Shown here in pieces: positions 18,001-26,618 of a DNA stretch of 64,000 nucleotides. Source of the DNA: Chitinophagales bacterium (GTDB lineage Bacteria > Bacteroidota > Bacteroidia > Chitinophagales > Chitinophagaceae); contig JAFLBK010000005.1 in assembly GCA_017303335.1 (NCBI GenBank), positions 186,001-250,000 of the forward strand, read 5' to 3'. The position numbers and the translations under genes are program-made. Position 1 is the stretch's first letter. Every line of letters begins with the position of its first letter. The notes under the pieces were generated by a model. It made no database searches. It was not told the DNA's origin and saw only the letters and a program-made list of their open reading frames with translations.

Positions 18001-21000
18001 TTTATTACTCCAGGGGATCTCAATGCTTTCGTTGCCGCTGTATACGCGGTTGTTTTTTACGAAGGCATAACTCAGTCCGATACCACCCCGATCGGATTCA
18101 TTGATCGACAAGGTGCTTTCCATGGGTAATACCGAAGAAATATTCTGGGAAGCGGGTTTGTTCCCATTGTTCATCCGGCTAACGATCTGAATGAGCCATA
18201 CATTAGTGAAGCCCGAGCGGATCGAATAGCCGACCTTGTCGCCGGGTTCGGCCACGGGTTTGGAAATAGTGACAGAAAGCGGGTCTTCGACTTCGCTCAG
18301 ACCCTGGCTGCCTGCACTTCGGCTTCGCTCAGTGCTACCTAGTACATGGATGTATTTCTCTGCTTTTACCTCTTCGCCGTACTTGTCCTTTGCCACCGCA
18401 ACGATCTTATACCATCCCGCTTGCCAGCCGGTCAGTCCCAGAGACCATTTCCCGTCTTCCCGGGTTGTATCCGTTCTGTCGATGAATTTCTCTGCCAGTG
18501 GCCAGTTTTGTTTCTTGTCTTCATCTTTGTAGGCATCGTAGGGAAATAGCTGGTAGTATTCGTCTCGGCTCATCGTAAACTGGTCGGGCATATCCCAGAA
18601 CCGGCTGCGGAATAACTTGCCGGGTGAGCGCAGGCGGTGGAATGTTACCTGCACGTTTGTCTTTTCAAAGATATCGTTGAGGTTGGTGCTGCGGATCGTG
18701 AATGCGTTAAGACTGTCGCCCTGTATTTTTTCAGGCATGTCAATATTGAGCTGGAGCGATTGGTAGGCAACGGCTACCGACGTACTGCCACTTCTTGTTT
18801 CGCCATTAAGATCGGTAACATCGGCTCTTACTTCATAATAGAACGTCGGTTGATCTTTCTTATCTACCGATGCATCCGGGATCGCTTTGAACGTGATGAT
18901 GAATTCGCCTTTGCTGTCGGTGGTGGTGGTGCCGTTGCTGATCTCCATTTCCTCATTACTGCCCCAGCCGCCACGCTTGTAATAGCTCCAGCCCCACCAT
19001 AGGGGGTATTGCACCCGGCGAACGACGCGGTAACTTACGCTGGCGCCATCGATGTTATTACCGGCGTAAGCTTTGGCTGTTCCGGTCACTTTGATGCTGT
19101 CGTTTACACGGTAGGTGCCTTTTGGCTTTTCTATTTCGGTTGCAAATTTCGGCCGCTTGTATTCTTCCACACTGATCGAAGCGAATGCGTTGTTGCTGGA
19201 ATCAAGAATGCTGAAATAGCCATTCAGTACGCCCGTGGGTAGCCTGAAAGAGCCGTTGAAGCTGCCGAATTCATTGCTCGTAACATTAACCGTAGCGGTT
19301 TTCTGGCCATTGGCATCGCGGAGGAGTACGGTGGTTTTATAGCCGGGTAACACGCCGGTGCGGGAAATATTGGTATCCGCTTTAACCACGATACCCTTAA
19401 AGTAAACGGTTTGTCCGGGCCGGTAAATGCTTCTGTCGGTGAAAAGGAACGTATGCGGTTTCAGCTCGGGTTTGCTGTAACCGTTGTAATAAGCATAGTT
19501 GGATTCATCGAGCATGAATAGTTCGTCGCCGTTGTGCCTGATCTGGAGATTGAAATTCCGGTATTCCTTGGCGTCCTTCAGTTTGAAGAAACCGGTTTCA
19601 TCGGTGCTGTACAACTCGGCCTTGATGTCTTCATAATTGTAGGTCTTCTGGTTGTACCGGCTTTCCCATACCTGAACCTGTGCTTTAGCCAATGGATGGC
19701 CATTGTCGCGGTTCAAAACATAGTAATCGTTATTACTGGTATGGATATAACTGATGTTGCTGCAGTAGATTACCTGCCGGGCGATGATATTCTTTTCTAG
19801 TGAAAAACCAGGGTCGGTACTTGCCAGGATGGTATAGATACCGGCAGGCAAGCCGTCGACTTTGATTTCGGTGCTGTGTTCCTGGTAGTCTTGCAGGTTG
19901 GGGAGCGTGATATCCCAGCTTTTAAGCGGGGTTTGTTCGGTGAGCAGTTTCCAGAACTTTTCATAATCGAGGCGTTGCTCTCTCTTGATCTCATCCCGCG
20001 AACTACGCAATACCCGCAAATAGATTTTCTGGACGTTTTTGTATTTCACCAGGGACCGGAAGGGCTGCATGGGTACATTTACTTTTTCCGTTTCGACATT
20101 GAGCGTGGGCTGTTCGATCTGCATGATCGTATTCCGGGCGTTGATGCCTCCCTCGGATTTCGGGAATTTGCTGTAAATGGCTTCAAACAATTCTTTGGCC
20201 CTTTTGATCTCGTACTGGTAAGCCGGTTTTGAAAACGGATCGTACCTGCGTCCGTTGGCAAGGTAGATACTTCCACGCAAGAATCCGGCCTGTGCGGTAG
20301 CCGGGTTGTTCGGGTATGCCTGTTCGATACGGAGCAACGCTTGTTCGTATAGCTTATCCTTTTCATCCAGGGTGGCATTGTTGTATACAAAGGCAAGCCG
20401 GATCAGGTCCGCGTCGATCAGCGCATCCGGGTTGGCGTCTGCGATATGATAGGCCAGGATATCCTGCAACAGGAGAAGCGCTTTATGCTGGAGGGAAGCG
20501 GTATCTTTTGTTGGAAATTTCGCTTTGATGAAACCGGTTGATCCGGTAAAGATCTCCGGATCTTCCAGCCTGAACTGGTATGCCGGTTTTGTGATGCCGG
20601 ATTCGTCGTTCATAAAGAATTCCAGCGCACGATGGCCGAGGAAGTCGAACAGGGTGGGGCGCAGCTGGCGGGTATTTTTGCCTTTGAGCAGGATGGGATC
20701 GAAACCGTCGATTTTTACTGTCTTGAGCAGGTCTCCGTTAGTAAGCGAAGCTGTATACAACCGGGAAATGGTGTTGTATAGTTTATCAATGCTCCAGGTG
20801 CTGATGTCTTTGCTTTTTTCTTCGCTGAGCTTTGTACGGTTGTAGAATTTCCAACGATTGTTCTGCAGGTATTGCCAAAGCATTTCAGCCTGGATGCTCT
20901 GTAAGATATTACGAGCAGGCGCTTTTGTACTTCTGGCAAGCGTATCGACATAGAAAATGTTGTTTTCATCGCTGTCTTCATCCAGTATTCGCCTGTAACC

Positions 21001-21225
21001 GATCAGGATCATGGCAGCCTTGATCTGCTGTACGTCGTTATTGTCTTTGACCGCCAGCGAAAAGATCTTCGATACCTCTGCCTGGGCCGATTTGGTGAGC
21101 CCCTTTTTCTCGAGGCCTTCCGCTTTTTTCCATTCCGCTGTATAATCTTTTTTCTGTTGCGCCATATTGACGGAGTAAATGCCGGTTAACAAAAGGATAA
21201 CCAGAACGATCTTCTTTTGAAACAT
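15049..21225 (-). CDS. Alpha-2-macroglobulin family protein, very large
   Basis: A 2,058-residue exported protein. I chose the ATG at 21225 because MFQKKIVLVILLLTGIYSVNMAQ is a signal peptide; an ATG 45 bases upstream would add an unlikely leader. Helical TPR-like repeats come first, then MG domains including FLFTDRSIYRPGQTVYFKG (MG2), the A2M core (FPDLRTDAEGNIEFSFTIPEALTKW) and the thioester motif CAEQ at about residues 1495-1498 within EYPYECAEQTF, then the TED helical domain. Family members trap or inhibit proteases at the cell surface. Oddities: two in-frame palindromic repeats (15650-15688 and 18281-18340) and a TonB-box-like patch (RIRGAVTET ... LEEVVVSKS) just before the A2M core. Confidence 0.9.
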   Translation of the reverse strand: MFQKKIVLVILLLTGIYSVNMAQQKKDYTAEWKKAEGLEKKGLTKSAQAEVSKIFSLAVKDNNDVQQIKAAMILIGYRRILDEDSDENNIFYVDTLARSTKAPARNILQSIQAEMLWQYLQNNRWKFYNRTKLSEEKSKDISTWSIDKLYNTISRLYTASLTNGDLLKTVKIDGFDPILLKGKNTRQLRPTLFDFLGHRALEFFMNDESGITKPAYQFRLEDPEIFTGSTGFIKAKFPTKDTASLQHKALLLLQDILAYHIADANPDALIDADLIRLAFVYNNATLDEKDKLYEQALLRIEQAYPNNPATAQAGFLRGSIYLANGRRYDPFSKPAYQYEIKRAKELFEAIYSKFPKSEGGINARNTIMQIEQPTLNVETEKVNVPMQPFRSLVKYKNVQKIYLRVLRSSRDEIKREQRLDYEKFWKLLTEQTPLKSWDITLPNLQDYQEHSTEIKVDGLPAGIYTILASTDPGFSLEKNIIARQVIYCSNISYIHTSNNDYYVLNRDNGHPLAKAQVQVWESRYNQKTYNYEDIKAELYSTDETGFFKLKDAKEYRNFNLQIRHNGDELFMLDESNYAYYNGYSKPELKPHTFLFTDRSIYRPGQTVYFKGIVVKADTNISRTGVLPGYKTTVLLRDANGQKTATVNVTSNEFGSFNGSFRLPTGVLNGYFSILDSSNNAFASISVEEYKRPKFATEIEKPKGTYRVNDSIKVTGTAKAYAGNNIDGASVSYRVVRRVQYPLWWGWSYYKRGGWGSNEEMEISNGTTTTDSKGEFIITFKAIPDASVDKKDQPTFYYEVRADVTDLNGETRSGSTSVAVAYQSLQLNIDMPEKIQGDSLNAFTIRSTNLNDIFEKTNVQVTFHRLRSPGKLFRSRFWDMPDQFTMSRDEYYQLFPYDAYKDEDKKQNWPLAEKFIDRTDTTREDGKWSLGLTGWQAGWYKIVAVAKDKYGEEVKAEKYIHVLGSTERSRSAGSQGLSEVEDPLSVTISKPVAEPGDKVGYSIRSGFTNVWLIQIVSRMNNGNKPASQNISSVLPMESTLSINESDRGGIGLSYAFVKNNRVYSGNESIEIPWSNKDLDIQFETFRDKLLPGSKETWKVKIKGNKGEKAAAEMLAGMYDASLDQFKPHQWSKPSIWPGFYSPVRWENNGFEKVGSTELNKFGYDPLESPEKTYDQLLGSYASGPRFAFRSGNIRIRGAVTETMANDAYAAPMANSRLEEVVVSKSMGKKTSGAKVSNVYKNQRADTSNVNQQQQEPGSPIQVRKNFNETAFFFPDLRTDAEGNIEFSFTIPEALTKWKLMTLAHTKDMASGYASKHTITQKPLMVQPNAPRFMREGDKMEFSAKVVNLGDSEVTGIASLELLDAATNKPVDGWFKNVFPNQYFTVAAGQSAAVKFPMEIPFNFNSAMSYRIVAKAGNYSDGEEMAIPVLTNRMLVTESLPLNMRQQTSKSFRFDKLLNSGRSTTIANHALTVEYTSNPAWYAVQALPYLMEYPYECAEQTFNRYYANTLASHISRSAPRIKAVFEKWKNADTAALLSNLQKNEELKSALLEETPWVLDAQNETQQKKNIALLFDMVKMSGELDKAFTKLKEMQSEGGAFTWFRGGGDDRYMTQYILTGIGHLRKLNALAGDDYQRMKTIVDKAIPYLDKKIKEDYDYLLRYRIKLSGNNLGYLQVQYLYLRSFFPEYKIPAASQTAYTYYTGQARKFWLSNSRYMQAMIALALHRGSDATTPKAIIRSLKENSISKEEMGMYWKEWNTGGYFWHQAPIESQAMMIEAFTDIDKNTNTVDDLKTWLLKQKQTQNWKTTKATAEACYALLLGGSNWLTEEKEITIRVGSEVIISSADISATPSPAGEGRGEVEAGTGYFKKRIEGGKVNPEMGNISVNIKPSTNQQTSTSSSWGSVYWQYFEDLDKITPAETPLKLVKKLFVEKNSDKGPELVALPDGAELKVGDKVKVRIELKADRDMEYVHMKDMRAACMEPVNVLSSYKWQGGLGYYESTKDASTNFFFGWLPRGSYVFEYTLFVTHAGNFSNGITTIQCMYAPEFTAHSEGIRVNVE
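15650..15688. repeat. Palindromic repeat inside the alpha-2-macroglobulin gene
   Basis: The plus strand contains CCCTCTCC TGCA GGAGAGGG, a perfect hairpin flanked by CTCACCCCGG. In the gene's frame it encodes TPSPAGEGRGEVE, out of character with the surrounding A2M strand sequence. It looks like an intergenic REP-type element that inserted in frame. Confidence 0.7.
18281..18340. repeat. Double hairpin repeat inside the alpha-2-macroglobulin gene
   Basis: Two near-identical units CTTCGRCTTCGCTCAG (18285-18300 and 18317-18332) each sit inside a small stem: GGGTC...GACCC and GCACT...AGTGC. In the gene they encode a Ser/Arg/Glu-rich stretch, GSTERSRSAGSQGLSEVED. The sequence has the look of a mobile palindromic element fixed in frame. 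Confidence 0.65.
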
Positions 21226-21465
21226 AGGGGAAATTTGAATACAAGATACAATTTGAAATGTGCTAATCATGTAAGCGATACTAAAAATAGCAAAGGCAAG
21301 AGATGTTTAGCACAGCTTGTTTGCACATCCGGCAGCAGGTCTTTTTCTTTAACAATTCCTTTGTGGCAGTAGTGAACCCGGTGGCATGTCGATTGGTTAA
21401 TAGGGAAGCAGTTTTAGAGCATATTCTTATGCAGACTAAACATTGTTTTATGGCTATACTTTAGG

Positions 21466-21490
21466 CCGGGGTGAAAACCCCGGTTTTTTT
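21466..21490 (+). terminator. Strong plus-strand terminator with no plus-strand gene before it
   Basis: CCGGGG - 6-base loop - CCCCGG (21466-21483) followed by seven T. It reads best on the plus strand, yet the only genes nearby are on the minus strand. It may close a short RNA starting around 21,360 or act as a second terminator for sucD. Confidence 0.7.
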
Positions 21491-21492
21491 AT

Positions 21493-21519
21493 TAAAAAAA
21501 ATCCCGGCATCGCCGGGAT
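21493..21519 (-). terminator. Terminator of sucD
   Basis: An 8-bp stem ATCCCGGC / GCCGGGAT with a 3-base loop. On the minus strand eight T follow, 22 bases after the sucD stop codon. Confidence 0.85.
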
Positions 21520-21541
21520 ATGAAAATAAGTTATAGATGTT

Positions 21542-22417
21542 CTATTTTTTCAATGCTTCCGCCATGGTCTTTCCAATGTCTGCCGGACTGGCTACTACAT
21601 GTATACCGCATTCGGCCATGATCTTCATTTTGGCGGCAGCCGTATCATCCGCACCGCCAACGATGGCGCCCGCATGACCCATACGGCGGCCGGGAGGAGC
21701 TGTTTGTCCGGCTATGAAACCCACTACGGGCTTCTTATTGCCAACGGATTTTATATAACGTGCGGCTTCGGCTTCCATACCACCGCCAATTTCCCCGATC
21801 ATCACGATGGCGTCTGTTTCTGCATCATTCATAAACAATTCCACGGCTTCCTTGGTGGTAGTACCGATGATGGGGTCGCCACCGATGCCAATGGCGGTGG
21901 AGATACCCAGACCCGCTTTGGCAACCTGGTCGGCCGCTTCGTAGGTGAGGGTGCCCGATTTGGAAACGATACCAATCCTTCCTTTCTTAAAAATAAAGCC
22001 AGGCATGATGCCTACTTTACATTCTTCTGCAGTGATCACACCCGGACAATTGGGCCCGATGAGCCTTGTATTTTTAGTGGTCAGATAGCTCTTTACCTTA
22101 ACCATGTCCTGTACCGGAATACCTTCTGTGATGCAAACCACGAGGTTGATACCCGCATCGGCAGCTTCCATGATGGCATCGGCGGCGAATGCCGGCGGTA
22201 CGAAGATGATGCTCACGTCGGCGCCGGTTGACTTGACGGCATCCGCCACGGTATTAAAAACGGGTTTATCCAGGTGAGTGCTTCCGCCTTTACCCGGGGT
22301 AACACCCCCTACTACGTTGGTGCCGTATTCGATCATTTGCGTGGCGTGGAAAGTGCCTTCGGTACCGGTAAATCCCTGTACGATGATCCTGGAATTCTTG
22401 TTGACTAAAACAGCCAT
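21542..22417 (-). CDS. sucD: Succinyl-CoA ligase, alpha subunit
   Basis: A 291-residue alpha subunit of succinyl-CoA synthetase, the TCA-cycle enzyme that makes ATP or GTP from succinyl-CoA. It has the CoA-binding Rossmann N-terminus (RIIVQGFTGTEGTFHATQMIEYG), GGVTPGKGG, IGPNCPG, and the phosphohistidine loop RMGHAGAIVGG at about residue 247. Length is normal. The beta subunit gene sucC is not adjacent, as is usual in Bacteroidota. A TATCTTTG promoter box lies about 40 bases upstream. Confidence 0.97.
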   Translation of the reverse strand: MAVLVNKNSRIIVQGFTGTEGTFHATQMIEYGTNVVGGVTPGKGGSTHLDKPVFNTVADAVKSTGADVSIIFVPPAFAADAIMEAADAGINLVVCITEGIPVQDMVKVKSYLTTKNTRLIGPNCPGVITAEECKVGIMPGFIFKKGRIGIVSKSGTLTYEAADQVAKAGLGISTAIGIGGDPIIGTTTKEAVELFMNDAETDAIVMIGEIGGGMEAEAARYIKSVGNKKPVVGFIAGQTAPPGRRMGHAGAIVGGADDTAAAKMKIMAECGIHVVASPADIGKTMAEALKK

Positions 22418-22456
22418 GATTTGCGTAAGAATTAAATTAGGAATTTAGAATTCCGG

Positions 22457-22464
22457 CAAAGATA
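22457..22464 (-). promoter_or_regulatory. Bacteroidota -7 box (TATCTTTG) for sucD
   Basis: The minus strand reads TATCTTTG, matching TAnnTTTG, 40 bases before the sucD ATG in a short AT-rich intergenic region. Confidence 0.55.
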
Positions 22465-22507
22465 AGGGAGGACGGGGTGATTCAGAAAGGATATTTTGCC
22501 GTTTTGG

Positions 22508-23317
22508 CTACTTCAGCATGTCGTCCATATTCCGGTCGTTGGCGATCTTACCGGTGGCCTCCAGCATGCGCATATCCTTGGCATCCTGGAGGAATTCGCT
22601 GGCGAAAATGAATTTGTTGAGGCGTTCGTTCTTGGAGAAGATGATATCCTTCCTGTTGCCGCTCCATTCTTTCTTGCCATCGAACAGGTATATGATATTT
22701 TCGCCCATTTCCATCACGCTGTTCATATCGTGGGTATTGATCACCGTGGTCATGTTGAACTCCCGGGTGATGTCGAGGATGAGTTTGTCGATTACCATGG
22801 AAGTCTGGGGGTCTAGCCCCGAGTTCGGTTCATCGCAGAACAGGTATTTGGGGTTGAGTACGATGGCCCGGGCGATACCTACCCTTTTTTTCATACCGCC
22901 GCTCAGTTCGGCGGGATATTTTTTGTTTACGCCTTCCAGGTTTACCCGCTTGAGCACTTCATTCACCCGTGTCAGTTTATCCGAAAAACCCTGCGAGGTG
23001 AACATGTCGAGCGGGAACATGATGTTCTGCTCCACGGTCATGCTGTCGAACAGGGCCGATCCCTGGAAGAGCATCCCGATCTGCTGGCGCAGTTCCTTGC
23101 GTTGCTCAATATTCATGTCGGTAAAACTCACGCCATCATAAATGATCTCGCCTTCATCGGGTTCAAATAAGCCCACCAGGCATTTTTGCAAAACGGTTTT
23201 ACCGCTGCCGCTTTGCCCAATGATGAGATTGGCCTTGCCCGTTTCCATCACATGGCTCACATCGTCAAGAACGATCTTGTCGCCAAACGCTTTCTTTAAA
23301 TTTTTGAATTCGATCAT
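22508..23317 (-). CDS. mlaF: Mla-type lipid transport ABC ATPase
   Basis: A 269-residue ATPase, start taken at the ATG of MIEFKNLKKAFG (23317), 8 bases after the permease stop; a longer frame would overlap the permease gene. Walker A GQSGSGKT is at residues 34-41, then signature LSGGMKKRVGIARAI, Walker B YLFCDEPNSGLDP and a His loop NTHDMNSV. The VLQKCLVGL helix after Walker A and the GMKKR signature are typical of MlaF/Ttg2A. With the adjacent permease it would move phospholipids between the membranes. No MCE (MlaD) gene follows here. Confidence 0.88.
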   Translation of the reverse strand: MIEFKNLKKAFGDKIVLDDVSHVMETGKANLIIGQSGSGKTVLQKCLVGLFEPDEGEIIYDGVSFTDMNIEQRKELRQQIGMLFQGSALFDSMTVEQNIMFPLDMFTSQGFSDKLTRVNEVLKRVNLEGVNKKYPAELSGGMKKRVGIARAIVLNPKYLFCDEPNSGLDPQTSMVIDKLILDITREFNMTTVINTHDMNSVMEMGENIIYLFDGKKEWSGNRKDIIFSKNERLNKFIFASEFLQDAKDMRMLEATGKIANDRNMDDMLK

Positions 23318-23324
23318 ACCAATC

Positions 23325-24068
23325 TTATTTTCCCAGCAGGAGGGCGGCCAATATATAGTCGGCAAACAGGATCATCACGCAACTCACCACCACGCTTTTG
23401 GTACTGCTGCGCCCAATCTCCAGGGCGCCGCCTTTTACATAGTACCCGTAATAGGATGGGATGGTGCTTATGATGAATGCAAAGGTGTACGCTTTTACCA
23501 GTGCAAAGAATACGTTGTAGGGAACAAAGTTCAGCAGGAGGCCCTGGTCGTAGGTATCGGCCGAAAGTATCTTGGTGGCCACACCGGCGAGCCTGCCGCC
23601 ATAGATACCCAAACCCATGGAGAGGATTACCAGCAGGGGAATGGTGATGAGGCAGGCCATGATCTTGGGCATGATCAGGTAGGATTTGGTATTGATGCCC
23701 ATGATCTCGAGCGCATCGATCTGTTCGGATACCCGCATATTGCCGAGCTCGCTGGCGATCTTGCTGCCCACCACACCCGCCAATACAATACAAACCACGG
23801 TGGGAGCGAATTCGAGGATAACGGTATCCCGAACGATCTGTGCGATGGTGGTAAGGGGAATGAGCGGACTCACCAGCTGGTAAGATGTTTGAACGGCGCT
23901 CACCGCTCCCATGAACACCGAGATAATAACCACGATGCCGAGCGAACCGATGCCGATCTCCACGCACTGGTGCATGAGTTCTTTCCAGTACATCCGCCAG
24001 TTCTCCGGTTTGGTGAACATGCCTTTCAGCATCAGCAGGTAGCGGCCAAAATGGTTGAAGAAAAGCAT
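23325..24068 (-). CDS. mlaE: Mla-type lipid transport permease (MlaE family)
   Basis: A 247-residue inner-membrane permease of the MlaE/YrbE family with 5-6 hydrophobic helices. Typical stretches are GIGSLGIVVIISVFMGAVSAVQ, EFAPTVVCIVLAGVVGSKIASELGNMRVSEQIDALE (the conserved MlaE coupling segment with ELG-M-EQIDAL), and IMACLITIPLLVILSMGLGIYGG. It forms a dimer with the ATPase encoded 8 bases downstream. The partner substrate-binding MCE protein is not in the window. Confidence 0.9.
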   Translation of the reverse strand: MLFFNHFGRYLLMLKGMFTKPENWRMYWKELMHQCVEIGIGSLGIVVIISVFMGAVSAVQTSYQLVSPLIPLTTIAQIVRDTVILEFAPTVVCIVLAGVVGSKIASELGNMRVSEQIDALEIMGINTKSYLIMPKIMACLITIPLLVILSMGLGIYGGRLAGVATKILSADTYDQGLLLNFVPYNVFFALVKAYTFAFIISTIPSYYGYYVKGGALEIGRSSTKSVVVSCVMILFADYILAALLLGK

Positions 24069-24162
24069 TACATGTTTCGGTTTACGGGTACAAGTTACTA
24101 TATATACTGTTTACCTTTTCCGCCGGAATATCTCTGGCAGCCCGGCAGGCAAGGGCAAATCA

Positions 24163-26502
24163 TCAGGCTTCCGCTTTCCGGCGTTTCCACCATTTGCTTC
24201 GCTTTACATGTTCCTGGGTATCGGTCTTGCATTTTGTCTGCGCATCCACCACCGCAATCAATACCATGTTGAAAATGGAACGGATGGAACTGCCCAGTTG
24301 AAGCACGTGTACCGGTTTGTTCAGTCCCAGCAATACCGGGCCGATGGAATCGGTTCCGCCCACTTCCTGGAGCAGGTTATAGGCGATATTGCCGGCGGCC
24401 AGGTTGGGGAAGATGAGGGTGTTCACTTCTCCGTTGAGCAGTTCGGTAAACGGGTAATTCTCTTTCAGGATCTCTTTGTTGAATGCCAGGATGCCCTGTA
24501 CTTCGCCATCGCAGGTGAGGGAAGGATCTTTCGCTTTCACGATCTCCCGGGCCTGGCGTACGAGGTTGGCTTCGGGCGAGTTGCTGCTGCCGAAATTGGA
24601 GTACGAAAGCATGGCGATCCGCGGTTTGATGTTGAACTGCTTTACTTCCTTGGCTACCAGCAGGGTGATCTCCGCCAGTTCTTCGGCGGTAGGGTTGAAG
24701 TTCACCGTTGTATCGGCGAGGAACAGGGGCCCCCGTTTGGTGAACATGATGTACATGCCGGCGATCTTTTTCACGCCGGGCTCGGTGCCGATGATGTGCA
24801 GGGCCGGGCGGATGGTATCGGGGTAATTGCGGCTGAGCCCGCTGATCATGCAATCGGCCTCGCCGTGTTCCAGCAACATGCAGCCGAAGTGATTGCGGTC
24901 TTTCATCGCCTTGTACGCCTCATACCGGTTCACGCCCTTGCGATGACGTTTGTTGAAGAATATCTCACCGAATTGTTTGCGCTGCTCTTCGTGTTCATCA
25001 TCCTTGGGGTTGATGATCGGCATACCTTCCAGGTCGATCCCATTCTCTTCCGCGATCCTGCGGATCCGTTCTTCCCGGCCAAGCAGGATGGGGTAAGCTA
25101 CGTTCTCTTCCAGTGCCATCTGTGCCACTTTCAGAATTTTCACATTCTCGGCATCGGCAAATACCACGCGTTTGGGATCTTTTCTCGCCTTGGTGCCGAT
25201 CACACGGCTCAGCTGGTTATCCAGGCCAAGCCGGCTGTTCAGTTCCTGCACGTATTTATCCCAGTCTTCGATCGGGTGTTTGGCTACGCCGCTCTCCATC
25301 GCCGCTTTGGCAACGGCGGGGGCCACGGTTGAAAGCAGCCTGGGGTCAAGCGGTTTGGGAATGATGTAGTTTGGACCGAACGTTATGGTCTTTTCATTGT
25401 ATGCAAGGTTCACGATATCGGGAACCGGTGCCTTGGTGAGCTCGGCCAGGGCTTTTACGGCGGCCAGCTTCATGGCTTCGTTGATCTGCGTTGCCCGCAC
25501 ATCGAGCGCTCCGCGGAAGATATAGGGAAACCCGAGAACGTTGTTCACCTGGTTGGGATAATCACTGCGCCCGGTGGCCATGATGATGTCTTTGCGGGAA
25601 GCGACTGCCAGTTCGTAATTGATCTCCGGTGTTGGGTTGGCCATGGCGAATACGATGGGATTCTTTGCCATGTTCTTCACCATATCAGCCGTTACCACAT
25701 CACCTACGCTGAGGCCGATGAATACGTCGGCATCCTTTAAGGCTTTCGCCAGGTCGTAGTCTTTGTATTTTTCATCTACACAGAATTTCAGCTTCAGTTC
25801 CTCCACATCCGGACGCCCTTTGTACAGGATACCTTTGCGGTCGAATACCATGAAGTTGCTGTGTTTGGCGCCCAGGGATTCGTACAGCTGGATGCAGGCC
25901 ATGGCCGCTGCGCCGGCGCCGTTCACCACAAAACGCACTTTGTCTATTTTCTTTTTCTGGATCTCGAGCGCATTGAGCAAACCGGCAGCGCTGATGATGG
26001 CCGTGCCGTGCTGATCGTCGTGCATGATGGGGATCTTGCAACGCTTCTTCAATTCCTGCTCGATGTAAAAACATTCCGGCGATTTGATGTCTTCGAGGTT
26101 GATGCCGCCGAACGTGGGTTCCAGCGCCTGTACGATCTGTACGAATTTCTCGGGATCGTGTTCATTGATCTCGATATCGAATACATCAATATCGGCGAAG
26201 ATCTTGAACAATACACCCTTGCCTTCCATAACGGGTTTACCCGCTTCGGGGCCGATATTGCCGAGTCCGAGTACGGCAGTGCCGTTGCTGATCACACCTA
26301 CCAGGTTTCCTTTGGCCGTGTATTTATATACATCTTCGGGATTGGCGGCGATCTCTAAACAGGGTTCAGCAACACCGGGCGAATACGCTAGGGAAAGATC
26401 TCGTTGGGTTTTGGCTTCTTTGGTAGGAACTACTTCTATTTTTCCAGGCCGTCCTTTCGCGTGGTACTCGAGGGCCTGCTGTTTGCGTGACTCTTTTGAC
26501 AT
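24163..26502 (-). CDS. maeB: NADP-dependent malic enzyme with phosphotransacetylase-like domain
   Basis: A 779-residue two-domain enzyme. Residues ~1-430 are malic enzyme (SLAYSPGVAEPC, GLGNIGPEAGKPVMEGK, the catalytic Lys in that segment, IPIMHDDQHGTAII metal/substrate loop, and NAD(P)-fold VVNGAGAAAMAC). Residues ~430-770 resemble phosphate acetyltransferase (KRVVFADAENVKILKVAQ, LGREERIRRIAEE, and the GPVLLGLNKPVHVLQLG tail), a regulatory module in this family that often lacks catalysis. It decarboxylates malate to pyruvate. Length matches MaeB. It is the first gene of its strand run. Confidence 0.95.
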   Translation of the reverse strand: MSKESRKQQALEYHAKGRPGKIEVVPTKEAKTQRDLSLAYSPGVAEPCLEIAANPEDVYKYTAKGNLVGVISNGTAVLGLGNIGPEAGKPVMEGKGVLFKIFADIDVFDIEINEHDPEKFVQIVQALEPTFGGINLEDIKSPECFYIEQELKKRCKIPIMHDDQHGTAIISAAGLLNALEIQKKKIDKVRFVVNGAGAAAMACIQLYESLGAKHSNFMVFDRKGILYKGRPDVEELKLKFCVDEKYKDYDLAKALKDADVFIGLSVGDVVTADMVKNMAKNPIVFAMANPTPEINYELAVASRKDIIMATGRSDYPNQVNNVLGFPYIFRGALDVRATQINEAMKLAAVKALAELTKAPVPDIVNLAYNEKTITFGPNYIIPKPLDPRLLSTVAPAVAKAAMESGVAKHPIEDWDKYVQELNSRLGLDNQLSRVIGTKARKDPKRVVFADAENVKILKVAQMALEENVAYPILLGREERIRRIAEENGIDLEGMPIINPKDDEHEEQRKQFGEIFFNKRHRKGVNRYEAYKAMKDRNHFGCMLLEHGEADCMISGLSRNYPDTIRPALHIIGTEPGVKKIAGMYIMFTKRGPLFLADTTVNFNPTAEELAEITLLVAKEVKQFNIKPRIAMLSYSNFGSSNSPEANLVRQAREIVKAKDPSLTCDGEVQGILAFNKEILKENYPFTELLNGEVNTLIFPNLAAGNIAYNLLQEVGGTDSIGPVLLGLNKPVHVLQLGSSIRSIFNMVLIAVVDAQTKCKTDTQEHVKRSKWWKRRKAEA

Positions 26503-26618
26503 AGTTAATGGTTAATGGTTCATCGCTGCTAGTAAAACGATCCTGATCTTCCTGTCTCCGGTTCTTACTACCAACTCATTGGAACTTGGGGATGCAATTT
26601 ACGCAAATAGCCAGTATC

